DNA of 64,000 nt from Solirubrobacter sp963848475 (GCA_963848475.1 CAWKDW010000005.1:243083-307082), one strand, 5' to 3'. Shown: positions 47,114 through 58,136, counted from the stretch's first letter. Made by a program: numbers and translations. Notes: generated by a model from the sequence alone, not told the origin.

Positions 47114-47970
47114 ATGGGATTCGAGCTCGGTCCGAAGCTTCTGCGCAGCGCGCCTCGCGGGTGGCTGCAGCGCCCGCGCGTTCTCGATCAAGCACAGCGT
47201 CTACTCGCACTCCTACGGCAGCGAGGGCGCGCCGGAGATCGAGACCAGCATGGGCATGACGGCGCTCTGGCGCGTCGAGATCCCCGGCCGCGACGCCCTA
47301 CGAGCTGGAGGAAGAGCGGTCCGTGCCGATGTGGCTCAGCGGCGCCGGGCTCGGGGGAGGCAACCGCTGGTACAAGGTCCGTCTGAAGCCGTCCTACGGC
47401 CTGATGAAGGACCTCGGCGTGCCCTGCCTCGTCGACCCCTCCGACCCCTCGAAGATCTGGATCGACTGGGACGCGGCCTACGACGAGCACGTCCCCGCCT
47501 GGGAGCGCGAGGCGCGCGTGCGGCGCGAGGTCGAGCGTCGCAAGGGCGGCATCGACGGCGCGTTGGCGCGGATCGGCAACCCGCTGGTCGGCAAGCTCCG
47601 CCCCGAGGACGAGGAGCACGTCCAGCAGGCGATCGCCAACGGATCCGCCCGCGAGCGCGCGATCCAGGAGAAGTACGCGGGGGACCCGGCGCTGGCCGCC
47701 GAGGCGCGTGAGCTCGAGCGTCGGATGGACGACCTCGCCCGGATCGTGAAGGACGGCCGCAAGACGACGGGGACCGTGGTCGAGCGCGACGACACCGGCC
47801 GCACCTTCAGCAACGTCCCGGTGATCGTGCTGACGTTCGACGTCGAAGGGCGGCGCGTGGTCTTCGAACACATCTTCGGCCCGCGTCACGCCAAGCACTA
47901 CACCGTCGGCCGGACCGTCGAGGTCTGGGTCGATCCCGCCAACCCGGACGCGATCCGCCCCGGCCGCTGA
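47114..47970 (+). CDS. Conserved hypothetical protein, two frameshifts
   Basis: About 285 residues in three frames joined near 47180 and 47298. Central segment VPMWLSGAGLGGGNRWYKVRLKPSYGL...VPCLVDPSDPSKIWIDWDAAYDEHVPAWERE, a charged helical linker, then a C-terminal beta domain VVERDDTGRTFSNVPVIVLTFDVEGRRVVFEHIFGPRHAKHYTVGRTVEVWVDPANPDAI resembling DUF3592-type modules. No signal or membrane segment. Function unknown. Confidence 0.7.
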
Positions 47971-48469
47971 CGAGGGGGTGAAGTCAGAAAGCCTCGCTCT
48001 GCAAGCTGTCGCGAAATGCTTCGCGGACGTTGGGGGTAGTGGTCGTTGGCGAAGGCTTCGCCGCGACCCGCTCGCGCGAGCGCTGACGGTTGCGGGCGTC
48101 GCGCGGGCGCCAGCGCCGTGGACCTCACGGGTCGTCTTTGGCGTGGGGTGTCGCCGCGCGGGTGAACTGCGGGCAGGTGACGGAGGGGGAGCGCTTATCC
48201 GGACTCCCTCGATCACATCCCCGGCCCCGCGCACGTGGTGGCCGCGATCGCGCGGGCGCAAGGGTCGCGTGTCAGGTCCGGCGAGCGTCGAGTTTCTCGC
48301 GCTCTACTCGAGAAACTCGACGCTCGCGAGGCGCTCGTGGTCATCCACGACCGTCGGCACGCAGAGCCCGCAGACGAAACGCGAGCAGACGAGCACCTCG
48401 TCAAAACCAGCGCGTTTTCGCAAACAGCCCGCGAGGCGAGACAAATCCACCACCCCCGGCTCGATCGAA
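47971..48469. other. 500-bp non-coding stretch with several hairpins
   Basis: I see no convincing gene here. Open frames over 48213-48563 read through the tRNA-Leu and are artefacts. The stretch holds a repeated stop-proximal 13-mer (TGACGAGGGGGTG), small GC palindromes around 48010-48080 (for example GGCGAAGGCTTCGCC) and a long inverted repeat at 48281-48327. Confidence 0.5.
48281..48327. repeat. Perfect 19-bp inverted repeat
   Basis: GCGAGCGTCGAGTTTCTCG (48281-48299), 9-nt loop, exact reverse complement (48309-48327). It lies between the gene ending at 47970 and tRNA-Leu. It may be a terminator, a palindromic element or a structured RNA. Confidence 0.75.
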
Positions 48470-48551
48470 TGCGGGCGGAGGGACTCGAACCCCCACACCT
48501 TTCGGCACCGGCACCTAAAGCCGGCGTGTCTGCCAATTCCACCACGCCCGC
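48470..48551 (-). tRNA. tRNA-Leu (anticodon UAG)
   Basis: Acceptor GCGGGCG/CGCCCGC, discriminator A, anticodon stem CCGGC/GCCGG around loop TTTAGGT, long variable arm and T-loop GTTCGAGTC. No encoded CCA. Confidence 0.93.
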
Positions 48552-48569
48552 GCGCCCGACCATCGTACG

Positions 48570-49166
48570 TCACGCCTTCGGCCCCACGTGCGCCTCGAGC
48601 AGCGCGACGCTGTGGCGGTGCGAGATCGAGATGTTGCGGTGGTTGGATTGCGTCCAGCGCAGGCCGAGTTGCTCGCACGTCGCGCAGAACAGCCCGCGAA
48701 TGTCCGCGGACCGGTTCGAGAAGAAGTAGCGCGGATACTCGTACTCGCCCACGCGCCCGCTCGGGAGCTTGGTCTTGAAGCGGTTGATGGTGCGGCAGCC
48801 GTCGGAATGGATCAGCCCCCGGAGGAACTGCCAGGGGTGGGCCTCGACGATCGCCTGCTGCCAGGGCTCGAGGACGATCGGCCGATTGTGCTTGCGTCCT
48901 GGCCCGTGCTGCGGGAACGCCGCGAACCAGCCAGGCCAGCTGCAGGTGATGCGCGCGCAGCGGAACTCGCGATGAGGATGAATGCCGACGTGCCTCCGCA
49001 GGCTCGTGAGGATCATCGCGCCGCGGCACTCCTCAATGATTTCGGGATAGTTGGTGTCGCACACGATCACGAGCTGACCCTTGGGGGAGATCCAACCGTC
49101 CCCCAAGTAGAAACCCAGGAGGTACACGTAGGACCAGGCATCAGGTGGTCGCCAAGACACGAACAT
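48570..49166 (-). CDS. LAGLIDADG-type homing endonuclease-like protein
   Basis: 198 residues, intact. Two LAGLIDADG helices: YVYLLGFYLGDGWI near residue 15 and FLRGLIHSDGC near residue 118, each with the acidic residue. Start SWRPPDAWSYVYLLG and CSWPGWFAAFPQHGPGRKHNR match a free-standing actinobacterial family. It lies between tRNA-Leu and tRNA-Trp and is not inside an intron or intein here. The ATG sits in a 20-bp palindrome identical in its core to the Gram-positive SOS box. It may be a selfish nuclease or a domesticated DNA-binding protein. Confidence 0.85.
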   Translation of the reverse strand: MFVSWRPPDAWSYVYLLGFYLGDGWISPKGQLVIVCDTNYPEIIEECRGAMILTSLRRHVGIHPHREFRCARITCSWPGWFAAFPQHGPGRKHNRPIVLEPWQQAIVEAHPWQFLRGLIHSDGCRTINRFKTKLPSGRVGEYEYPRYFFSNRSADIRGLFCATCEQLGLRWTQSNHRNISISHRHSVALLEAHVGPKA

Positions 49167-49176
49167 ATGTTCGTGT
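49157..49176. promoter_or_regulatory. LexA/SOS-box-like palindrome over the endonuclease start codon
   Basis: ACACGAACATATGTTCGTGT is a perfect 20-bp palindrome whose core CGAACATATGTTCG matches the Bacillus/Mycobacterium SOS box consensus. The minus-strand ATG (49166) is at its centre, so bound repressor would block initiation of the endonuclease transcript. Confidence 0.6.
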
Positions 49177-49224
49177 ACGTGTCGGACGGAACTTCGCTCC
49201 CCGGCTACTACAATGGCGCGCCCG

Positions 49225-49296
49225 GGGGGACTGGTCTAACGGCAACGACGATGGTCTCCAAAACCATAGATCGAGGTTCGATTCCTCGGTCCCCCG
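49225..49296 (+). tRNA. tRNA-Trp (anticodon CCA)
   Basis: Acceptor GGGGGAC/GTCCCCC, discriminator G as expected for Trp, anticodon stem ATGGT/ACCAT around CTCCAAA, T-arm with GTTCGATTC. A TACAAT -10 hexamer (49209-49214) lies about 10 bp upstream. No encoded CCA. Confidence 0.94.
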
Positions 49297-49411
49297 CTCA
49301 TCGGTGCCCTTCCGGGCACTTCTCACGGCACCTGCGTCACATACCGGTCGCTCGCCCGTTACGACCGGGTGGATGCTGCTCGAGGACGGTCTGCCGATAT
49401 ACCTCACCGCG

Positions 49412-51413
<2,002 letters not shown>

Positions 51414-51433
<20 letters not shown>

Positions 51434-52097
51434 TCACGCCCGTCCGCAGCGCCTGAAGCGCGAGCGACGCGCGCTTCTGGTTCTGCGGCAGCGCGTCGAC
51501 CCCGAAGACCTCGAACAGCGCGCGCAGCGTGCTCTTGATCGCGTCGACGCTGACGACCAGCTCGTCCGCGATCTGCTGATTGGTCGCGGGCGTCGCGTAC
51601 GTCGAGTCCTTGAACGGCCGGCAGAGCGCGACGAGCACCCGCCGCTGGGCGGGGGTCAGCAGCTCGCCGACGTGCGGGCCGAGCGCCGTGACGGTCGGCC
51701 TCGAGACCGACTCGCCGCCTTGCGCACGGTAGGCGATCGCGACGCCGCCGACGTTGAGGACGTCTCCGTCGTGCAGCCGCTGGCGGCTCGTCACCCGGCT
51801 GCCGTTGAGGTAGGTGCCGTTGTGCGAGAGGCCGTCGTCGACGACCGTCCAGTCGTCGCCGATCAGCTCGAGCGCCGCATGGACGCGTGAGATCTCGGAG
51901 TCCCAGTCGAGCACGACGTCGTTCGACGGCCGGCGCCCGATCGTGATCCGCTCGCCGCCCGGGACCAGGTCGAGGATGACCTGCCGGTCGTCCGCGTCGC
52001 GGTAGATCAGAAACGGCGTGCCCCGCCGCTCGGCGGCGATCCGCTCTTTGAGGTCCTGCGGCGTCGCGACGTGAGCATCGAGCGGTGAGTCAGGCAC
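51414..52097 (-). CDS. FHA-domain protein with C-terminal winged helix
   Basis: About 227 residues from GTG 52097. FHA phosphothreonine-binding core: GERITIGRRPSNDVVLDWDSEISRVHAALE...SHNGTYLNGSRV, with Arg, Ser and Asn of the binding loops. C-terminal region LTPAQRRVLVALCRPFKDS...TNQQIADELVVSVDAIKSTLRALFEVFG is a helix-turn-helix of the LuxR-like type, so the protein is a candidate transcription factor reading kinase phosphorylation. It converges on the kinase gene, a natural partner. Confidence 0.85.
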
Positions 52098-52263
52098 GAA
52101 CAGAAGCGTAAGGCCGGAGCTCGCCGGCGGGTGGCTCACCAAGGGTGGGAAGCGGAGTCCACCTTCGGGTGTGCCGCTCACCCCTCGGGAAGCTAGGCGC
52201 GCAGCCACTCGTCCGGCAGCGTCTTGGGCACTCCCCAGGACCTCCCCACACAAGGACGAACCC

Positions 52264-54325
52264 ATGCTCCGCCTCTCGCTCGCCGCGTTCGCCGCGGTGC
52301 TGATCCTGGCCGCCCCCGCGGCCGCCGCGCCGTACGACGACGACGCCTACTGGGCCCTCGCCGACCGCATGCAGCAGCGCGTCGATCGCCGCTGGGACGA
52401 GGACGCCGGCTACTTCCGCCTCGGCGGTGGCGGCGTCGAGCCGATGGCCAACTCGATGCAGCTCCTCACCTATTCGGTCGCGGCGATGCAGGGCCACGAA
52501 GGGCCCTCCCGCAACGACCACCGCGCCCGCCTCCTGGCCGACCGGCTCGTCAGCGCGCCGCCGTTCGTGACCGCCAAGACCGGCGCGGGCCAGGTCCACG
52601 CGCCCGGCTGGGTGAACTCGATGACCTCGCGCGCGGCCGGGCAGCACCTCGTGTTCGACGCCGAGGTGGTCGACGGTCTCGTCTACGCCTACCGGGCGCG
52701 CAAGGCGCTGAACCTCCCCGCCGCGACCGTGACGAAGATCCGCGACGCGATCCATCGCACCGCCCGCGGCTCGTTCTGGCGCTACCCGACGATCCGCCTG
52801 AACCAGGTCAACTGGTACGCGCTGATGTACGCCGCGGACGCCACCGTGACCGGCGACAGCACCCTCCTCAAGCACGACATGTACCTGCAGCTCAAGCGCT
52901 TCTTCGCCGGCGTCCGCGGCAACGCCGCGCGCGCGGGCAACTTCGGTCCGGGCATGCGCTTCCACTACCTGCCCGGCACCTCGGTCAACGCGCGGATGAA
53001 CGTCGACTCCGCCGAGTACGCGAACATCGTCCTCACCTTCACGCGCTTCTACGACCAGGCGCGGCGCGCGGGCATGCCGGCGCTCAACGGCTCCGAGAAG
53101 TCCGTCATGCACGAGTGGATCACACGTGCGGTCTCCGGCTACTGGACCCACTCCGGCTACATGAACTGGGATTCCGGCCTCGGCTTCGAGCGCTGGCACC
53201 AGGCCAAGAAGCTCGGGCTTACGCAGGAGGCGCTCGTCGGCCTCGCCTCCTCGGACTCCCTGCTCCCCGGGGCAAAGTGGGGCCGCTGGTCGAAGGCGCT
53301 GCTCGACAGCGGCTTCGACTTCTACGAGCGCCAGGCCGCGCGCTCTCCGGGCGGACTGGTCGACGGCGTCCTCTTCAACCTGACCGCGGTTCCCCAGGCC
53401 GAGAGCAGTGCGCGGCTCGCCGCCTCGCGCATCCAGGCCAACGTCGCTCGCGCGATCGACGCCGGTCTCGGCCGGAAGGCCTCGAGCGAGCCGCCGCCGC
53501 TCTACGCGTACGACCCCGACATCGGCCGCCTCGCCGTGACCACGCCTACCTACAACACCGCGATCGTCGCCGTCAACCAGCACGCCTTCCCCTACGGCGG
53601 TCTCGACCTCGCTCGGTTGTTCGACGGCCAGCAGGAGGTCGCCGCGAACATCGGCGGGCGCCCGCCGGCCGCCTTCGGCCTGCTGGTGCGCGATCTCAAC
53701 GGGCACCAGGTCACCGCCTCCCAGCTCGGCCGCGGCCGTGTCCAGCCCGGCGTCCGCCCGGTCCGGCTCACCAAGGCGCCGCGCGGAGCGGGCGCCGTGT
53801 CGGCCGCCGCGGTCGGCCGCGCGTACGCCGGGCCGTTCACCGACCTGCGGGCCACGGGCACCAGCGCCACGCGGGAACTGGCGCTGCGCGTCACGCACCG
53901 CTTCACGCCCGACTGGATCCAGACGAACTGGACCGTGACCCGGCGCACCGGGACCGCCCGCTACACGGCCGACGTCCTGTTCCCGAGCTGGCGCGGTGTG
54001 TCGGGAGCGGCGAGCGTCGTCGCTGTGCTGCGCGACGGCACGCGCGACGACGATCGGCACGCGGCTGATCCCGCTCAGCTCGGTCGCCTATCTCTGGGTG
54101 CGCAGCGAGCGCAGCGGCTACGTCGTCGTTCCCGCCTCACGGCCGGCCGGCGCCGGCGTCCACACGCTGCGCGTCAACGCGCAGTCCTCGGACCCGCGCC
54201 CCGGTCCGACCCTCGCCATCCAGATCGCCCGCGCGAAGCGCTTCAGCCGCGCCGCGCTGGCCGTCCGCCTCATGCCGGCTCACGACGAGCAGGAGGCGAC
54301 CGCCGCGGCGGCGCGGTTGAAGTGA
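52264..54325 (+). CDS. Large secreted protein, alpha-helical toroid-like, one frameshift
   Basis: About 687 residues. Signal peptide MLRLSLAAFAAVLILAAPAAA. The mature N-terminal 400 residues have repeated helices with Trp/Tyr/His (YWALADRMQQRVDRRWDEDAGYFRLGG, SFWRYPTIRLNQVNWYALMYAADATVTGD, NWDSGLGFERWHQ), reminiscent of (alpha/alpha)6 polysaccharide lyases or glycosidases. The C-terminal part is beta-rich (RELALRVTHRFTPDWIQTNWTVTRR). The frame changes near 54045. Enzyme class not assignable. Confidence 0.72.
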
Positions 54326-54358
54326 CCCGACCCGAGCTGTCGCTGCCGTCCCTCCGCC

Positions 54359-54529
54359 TCAGCGCAGGGGCGGCTCGACCAGAACCAGCTTGCCCCGATT
54401 GAGCATCTGCGCGATCGCACAGGCCTTCTCAATCTGCGCGTACGTGTAGCGAACGGGGTTATGCAGGGTCTCGATATGGACGCCAGGAATCTGCATGGAG
54501 CATTGATTCCCCGAAACCGACATCGCCAT
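54359..54529 (-). CDS. Small hypothetical protein before the tRNA pair
   Basis: 56 residues, AMSVSGNQCSMQIPGVHIE...YAQIEKACAIAQMLNRGKLVLVEPPLR. The sequence is visibly less GC-rich than its neighbours and reads like a short folded domain. No clear ribosome-binding site, and the gene is unrecognised. Confidence 0.4.
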   Translation of the reverse strand: MAMSVSGNQCSMQIPGVHIETLHNPVRYTYAQIEKACAIAQMLNRGKLVLVEPPLR

Positions 54530-54567
54530 TCCCCGCCCGCCCGATATCATCGACGAGGAGTCCGCCC

Positions 54568-54638
54568 GCGGGCGAAGTGTTGTGGTTGCACAGGAGCCTT
54601 CCAAGCTCTTAGGGCGGGTTCGATTCCCGTCGCCCGCT
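54568..54638 (+). tRNA. tRNA-Gly (anticodon UCC)
   Basis: Acceptor GCGGGCG/CGCCCGC, anticodon stem GGAGC/GCTCT around loop CTTCCAA (UCC), T-arm GTTCGATTC, discriminator T. No encoded CCA. Confidence 0.92.
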
Positions 54639-54654
54639 TTGGACGACGAAACCA

Positions 54655-54728
54655 CGGGGAGTGGCGCAGTCTGGTAGCGCACCCGGCTGGGGGCCGGGCG
54701 GCCGCAGGTTCAAATCCTGTCTCCCCGA
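54655..54728 (+). tRNA. tRNA-Pro (anticodon GGG)
   Basis: Acceptor CGGGGAG/CTCCCCG, anticodon stem CCCGG/CCGGG around CTGGGGG (GGG), T-arm GGTTCAAATCC, discriminator A. Lies 17 nt after tRNA-Gly. Immediately followed by a terminator and the group II intron. Confidence 0.94.
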
Positions 54729-54731
54729 TGT

Positions 54732-54763
54732 GACGAAAGCCCTGCTCAGGCAGGGCTTTCGTC
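54732..54763 (+). terminator. tRNA operon terminator, group II intron target
   Basis: GACGAAAGCCCTGC, loop TCAG, GCAGGGCTTTCGTC: a perfect 14-bp stem 4 nt after tRNA-Pro. The sequence beginning directly after it, GTGTACGCCCGGCATGGGC, is a group II intron 5' end, which would have displaced any U-tract. Confidence 0.85.
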
Positions 54764-56690
54764 GTGTACGCCCGGCATGGGCGGCAGCTTGGGGGTGTGA
54801 GTCCCGCGTGAAGGTGATGATCCCGACACAAGCCAAGGGCAACTGCGTCGTCGTGAGTTGGGGTGGGAAGGAAGCCGGAGGCGTAACCCGTGGCCTGAGG
54901 GACACGAACCGCATCAGAGGCGGGGCGGCCTGGGCGAGCCAGCACGCGATGGCGAAGCTCATGGTCATCAAGAGGCCGTCACGTAAATGCGGCGGGCGTG
55001 CGGGGAAGGCTGTCGTTCTTATCCGGGGAGATCTCCATCGGTGTCCTGGGATGCCCGTCCGCCGGCAGGTCGGCGTTCGTCGGGTGGCAAGGGACGGCGC
55101 TGGCCGAGAGGCTGGTGCTCGCGGTGGAGAAGTCAGCAGAGGGCGTAGTACCAGCCGGGATCGTGTGGGTGGCTGGGAAGGGCCGAACGCGAAGCTGAGC
55201 GTGAGGACGTTTGGGCTCGTGGCCGTTGCGTTGACTGCAGCCATCCCCTTCGGGGGGCTGGGTGGGAGGGTCTGAGGGTGAAGCCCGAGGACGCCCGCTC
55301 AGAGTGCAGCGACGGCCCGGCGCCGGATGACACCGCCGCTCACCCCGCCAGGGCGGGTCTGTGGGAGCACCTCTTGGCTCGCGAGAACCTGTCCTTGGCG
55401 CTCAGGCGCGTCGAGCAAAACGCCGGTGCCGCGGGCATCGACGCGATGACGACCGCAGAGCTTCGGCCGTGGCTAAAAGAGCACTGGCCGGGTGTGCGGG
55501 CGGCGCTTGACGCGGGCACCTACCGACCGCAGCCGGTGCGCCGGGTGATGATCCCCAAGCCGGGGGGCGGGCAGCGGATGCTGGGGGTGCCAACGGTGCT
55601 GGACAGGTTGATCCAGCAGGCCATGTTGCAGGTGCTCGAACCCGTCTTCGAGCCGCATTTCAGCGATCACAGCTACGGGTTTCGGCCCGGCCGCTCGGCT
55701 CATCAGGCCGTTGTGCGGGCACGCCAGTTCATCCAGGATGACGCGGCGTGGGTTGTGGACGTCGACTTGGAGGCGTTCTTTGATCGCGTCCAGCACGACG
55801 CGCTGATGGCGCGGGTCGCCAGACGGGTCGACGACAAGCGCGTGCTGCGGCTGTTGCGCCTTGTTCTGCTGGCCGGGGTGCTCGGCGACGAGGGCTTGGC
55901 GGCGTCCAGGGAGGGGACCCCGCAAGGGTCGCCGATCTCGCCGCTGTTGGCCAACGTCATGCTCGACGACCTCGACGCAGAGCTCGAGCGTCGCGGCCAT
56001 CGGTTCGTCCGCTACGCCGACGACCTCCGGGTCTACGTGCACAGCGAACGCGCCGGAGCGCGTGTCATGGCGAGCATCACCACGTTCATCGAGCAGCGCC
56101 TGAAGCTGCGCGTCAACCGACGCAAGTCGGCGGTCGCCCCGGCCACGTCCCGGCCCTTTCTGGGGTTCGGGTTCTACCGCCGCGGCGGCACGGTCAAGAT
56201 CGGCGTCAGCGCCAAGGCCCGCGCGCGGGCCAAGGACCGACTCCGCGAGCTGACCGCGCGCACGTGGGGCGTGTCGATGGACAGGCGCATCCATGCCATC
56301 AACCGGTTCACGGTCGGATGGACGGCCTACTACCGGTTGGCCGACGGGGAGCGCCCGTTCCGCGACCTCGATGAATGGCTGCGCCGTCGGCTGCGGCAGG
56401 TGCGGTGGAAGGAATGGAAGCGCCCCAAGACTCGGTGGCGCAACCTGCGCGCGCACGGGGCCTCTGAGCGGGCCGCCCGCGAATGGGCGTCCAGCAGCAA
56501 AGGTCCCTGGCGCGTCGCGGGCTCCTGGATCCTGTCCACCACCCTGACCAACGCCTACTGGACCAGCCACGGCCTGCACGGATTCACCGATCCCCACCAC
56601 CGTTTCCGAGACGCAACGCGAACCGCCGGATGCGGACCCGCATGTCCGGTGGTGTGGGAGGCGCCGGGGTGAGCCCGGCGCCTACCCGAT
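54764..56690 (+). mobile_element. Group II intron, class C-like, inserted after a terminator
   Basis: The 5' end GTGTACGCCCGGCATGGGC is typical of bacterial group II introns. The 5' ribozyme region (54764-55277) is followed by a maturase/RT gene. Domain V is recognisable at about 56624-56656 (CCGCCGGATGCGG, ACC tip, CGCATGTCCGGTGG), domain VI at about 56658-56683 (AGGCGCCGGG, GTGA, GCCCGGCGCC), and the 3' end is CTACCCGAT. Insertion straight after a terminator stem is the known habit of class C introns. About 1.93 kb, apparently complete. Confidence 0.82.
55278..56672 (+). CDS. ltrA: Group II intron reverse transcriptase/maturase
   Basis: 464 residues, intact. RT blocks: IPKPGGGQRMLGVPTVLDRLIQQ, SYGFRPGRSAHQAV, VVDVDLEAFFDRV, GTPQGSPISPLLANVMLDDLD and catalytic FVRYADDLRVYV (YADD), then maturase domain X (INRFTVGWTAYYRLADGERPFRDLDEWLRRRLRQVRWKEWKRPKTR). 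No C-terminal endonuclease domain, as expected for class C. The frame continues through domain V into domain VI before stopping. Provides splicing and retrohoming for the surrounding intron. Confidence 0.94.
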   Translation: MKPEDARSECSDGPAPDDTAAHPARAGLWEHLLARENLSLALRRVEQNAGAAGIDAMTTAELRPWLKEHWPGVRAALDAGTYRPQPVRRVMIPKPGGGQRMLGVPTVLDRLIQQAMLQVLEPVFEPHFSDHSYGFRPGRSAHQAVVRARQFIQDDAAWVVDVDLEAFFDRVQHDALMARVARRVDDKRVLRLLRLVLLAGVLGDEGLAASREGTPQGSPISPLLANVMLDDLDAELERRGHRFVRYADDLRVYVHSERAGARVMASITTFIEQRLKLRVNRRKSAVAPATSRPFLGFGFYRRGGTVKIGVSAKARARAKDRLRELTARTWGVSMDRRIHAINRFTVGWTAYYRLADGERPFRDLDEWLRRRLRQVRWKEWKRPKTRWRNLRAHGASERAAREWASSSKGPWRVAGSWILSTTLTNAYWTSHGLHGFTDPHHRFRDATRTAGCGPACPVVWEAPG

Positions 56691-56717
56691 TCCTGGGGGA
56701 GGGCCGATTCGGGCGAC

Positions 56718-56739
56718 GGGGTCCAATACGGGGTCCAAT
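56718..56739. repeat. Tandem GGGGTCCAAT decamers upstream of the integrase
   Basis: Exact copies at 56718-56727 and 56730-56739, 12 bp apart, 28 bp before the integrase ATG. Possible integrase arm sites, an attachment-site part or an operator. Confidence 0.5.
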
Positions 56740-56766
56740 TTTTCGCGCGCGCGCCTATAGCCGGGC

Positions 56767-57915
56767 ATGAAGCGTCCATACGGCTCCGGCCAGATCTACG
56801 AGAAGTGGGGTGCCTACTACGCGCGCTGGCGCACCCCGGACGGGCGGCGGCTGAATCGCCGGCTCGGTCCCAAGCGCACTCCGGGTGGGGCCGACGGGCT
56901 GACGCGCTCGCAGGCCGAGCAGGCCTTCCGGCGCATTCAGGCCGCCGAGGCGGCGGCCCGGCCGAGCGAGCGCGACGCGGTCCCCGAGATCGTGACCGTC
57001 GACCAGGCGACGGAGCTCCTCCGCGATCGGCTCACGATTGAAGGCGCGCGGCTGTCGTACCGGCAGAACTGCGAGTCGATGCAGCGGGTGCACATCTCGC
57101 CGACGCTCGGCAAGCGCAAGGTAGGGGCGGTCTCGACGCAGGACATCGAGCGCCTCGCGCGAGCGATGCTGGCCAGGGGATCGACGCCGAAGACGGTCCG
57201 CAACGTGATCACGTTCCTCCACGCGGTGTTTGCCCTGGCCGTGAAGAACGGGTGGGCGCCGGCGAACCCTGTCGCCGACGCGGCTCGGCCACGTCGCGGC
57301 CGCGACGGTGACGCCGATCCCGATCTCCAGTTCCTGACCTTGATGGAGCTCGCCGCGGTCATCGACGTGATCCCGGACCACATAGTCGACCGCGACACGC
57401 TCGGGCCGGTGCTGCGGCTCGTCATCCTTGCCGCCGGCTCCACCGGCCTGCGGCAGTCGGAGCTGCTCGGCCTAGGGTGGCGTGACGTCGACATGCGCGC
57501 GCAACGGATCCGGGTCCGCAACGCGTGGGTCCGCTACGAGCACTCGGGCGAGGGCAAGTCGGATCTGAGCACCCGCCGGTCGGTGCCGATGACCGACCAC
57601 CTGGCCGTCGAACTGGCGAAGTGGCGGCTGCGGACGGTATTCGGCGATGGCGAGGATCTGGTCTTCGCGCATCCCGAACTCGGCGTGCCGCTGGATCGCA
57701 CGAAGGTCACTCGTCGCTTCCAGGCGGCCTGCGTCGAAGCCGGCGTGCGGAAGATCCGCTTTCACGACCTTCGGCACACTTTTGCCACGACGCTCGCCGC
57801 GTCGGGAGTGCCGCTGCGGACGATTCAGGAGTACCTCGGCCACGCGGACCTGAAGACCACGCAGATCTACGCCCACTACGCGCCTTCCACGCGTGAGGTC
57901 GAGTTGTCCGGGTGA
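56767..57915 (+). CDS. Tyrosine site-specific integrase
   Basis: 382 residues, intact. Phage/ICE-type: N-terminal AP2-like DNA-binding segment (GSGQIYEKWGAYYARWRTPDGRR), SAM-like core-binding domain, catalytic domain with Arg in GSTGLRQSELLGLGW, HDLRHTFATTLA (HxxR), LGHADLKTTQIYAHY with the Tyr nucleophile. It lies after tRNA-Pro with only the intron between, suggesting that the tRNA 3' end or its terminator was the attachment site. No other phage or conjugation genes follow, so it is probably a remnant of an integrated element. Confidence 0.92.
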   Translation: MKRPYGSGQIYEKWGAYYARWRTPDGRRLNRRLGPKRTPGGADGLTRSQAEQAFRRIQAAEAAARPSERDAVPEIVTVDQATELLRDRLTIEGARLSYRQNCESMQRVHISPTLGKRKVGAVSTQDIERLARAMLARGSTPKTVRNVITFLHAVFALAVKNGWAPANPVADAARPRRGRDGDADPDLQFLTLMELAAVIDVIPDHIVDRDTLGPVLRLVILAAGSTGLRQSELLGLGWRDVDMRAQRIRVRNAWVRYEHSGEGKSDLSTRRSVPMTDHLAVELAKWRLRTVFGDGEDLVFAHPELGVPLDRTKVTRRFQAACVEAGVRKIRFHDLRHTFATTLAASGVPLRTIQEYLGHADLKTTQIYAHYAPSTREVELSG

Positions 57916-58130
57916 TCGGCGCGAACGCCATCTGCTGCGCACTCGATCCAGCAGCGACTCTATCCGAGGTCGAGGTGGCACCAGCGCTTGACGCGCCGGT
58001 CGTGGATCTCAAGCTGGCGGCCGGTCTGGCGGCGCGGCGCGAGCCTGCCTGTCCGGGAGCGATGCCCTTGGCCGCTCGTCCGAAGCCAACGCTAGTGATC
58101 CGCACGTCGCCCTCCTCGATGAGCCGCTAG
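57912..58130 (+). other. Short open frame after the integrase, doubtful
   Basis: A 72-codon frame opens with GTG overlapping the integrase stop. Composition is Ala/Pro-rich with no recognisable motif, and the minus strand is equally open, so coding is unproven. The rest of 57916-58260 shows no gene. Confidence 0.2.
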
Positions 58131-58136
58131 CCGTCA

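Noticed and set aside
48213..48563. Minus-strand open frame reading VVELADTPALGAG...
   Set aside because: It is a translation of tRNA-Leu(UAG) plus flanking GC-rich sequence, a familiar artefact.
54547..55275. Open frames across the tRNA-Gly/tRNA-Pro region and the intron 5' domain on both strands
   Set aside because: They run through tRNA genes, the terminator and the ribozyme core; no protein-like features.
57912..58130. A real gene coupled to the integrase stop
   Set aside because: Low-complexity product, the opposite strand equally open, no motif; kept only as a doubtful frame.
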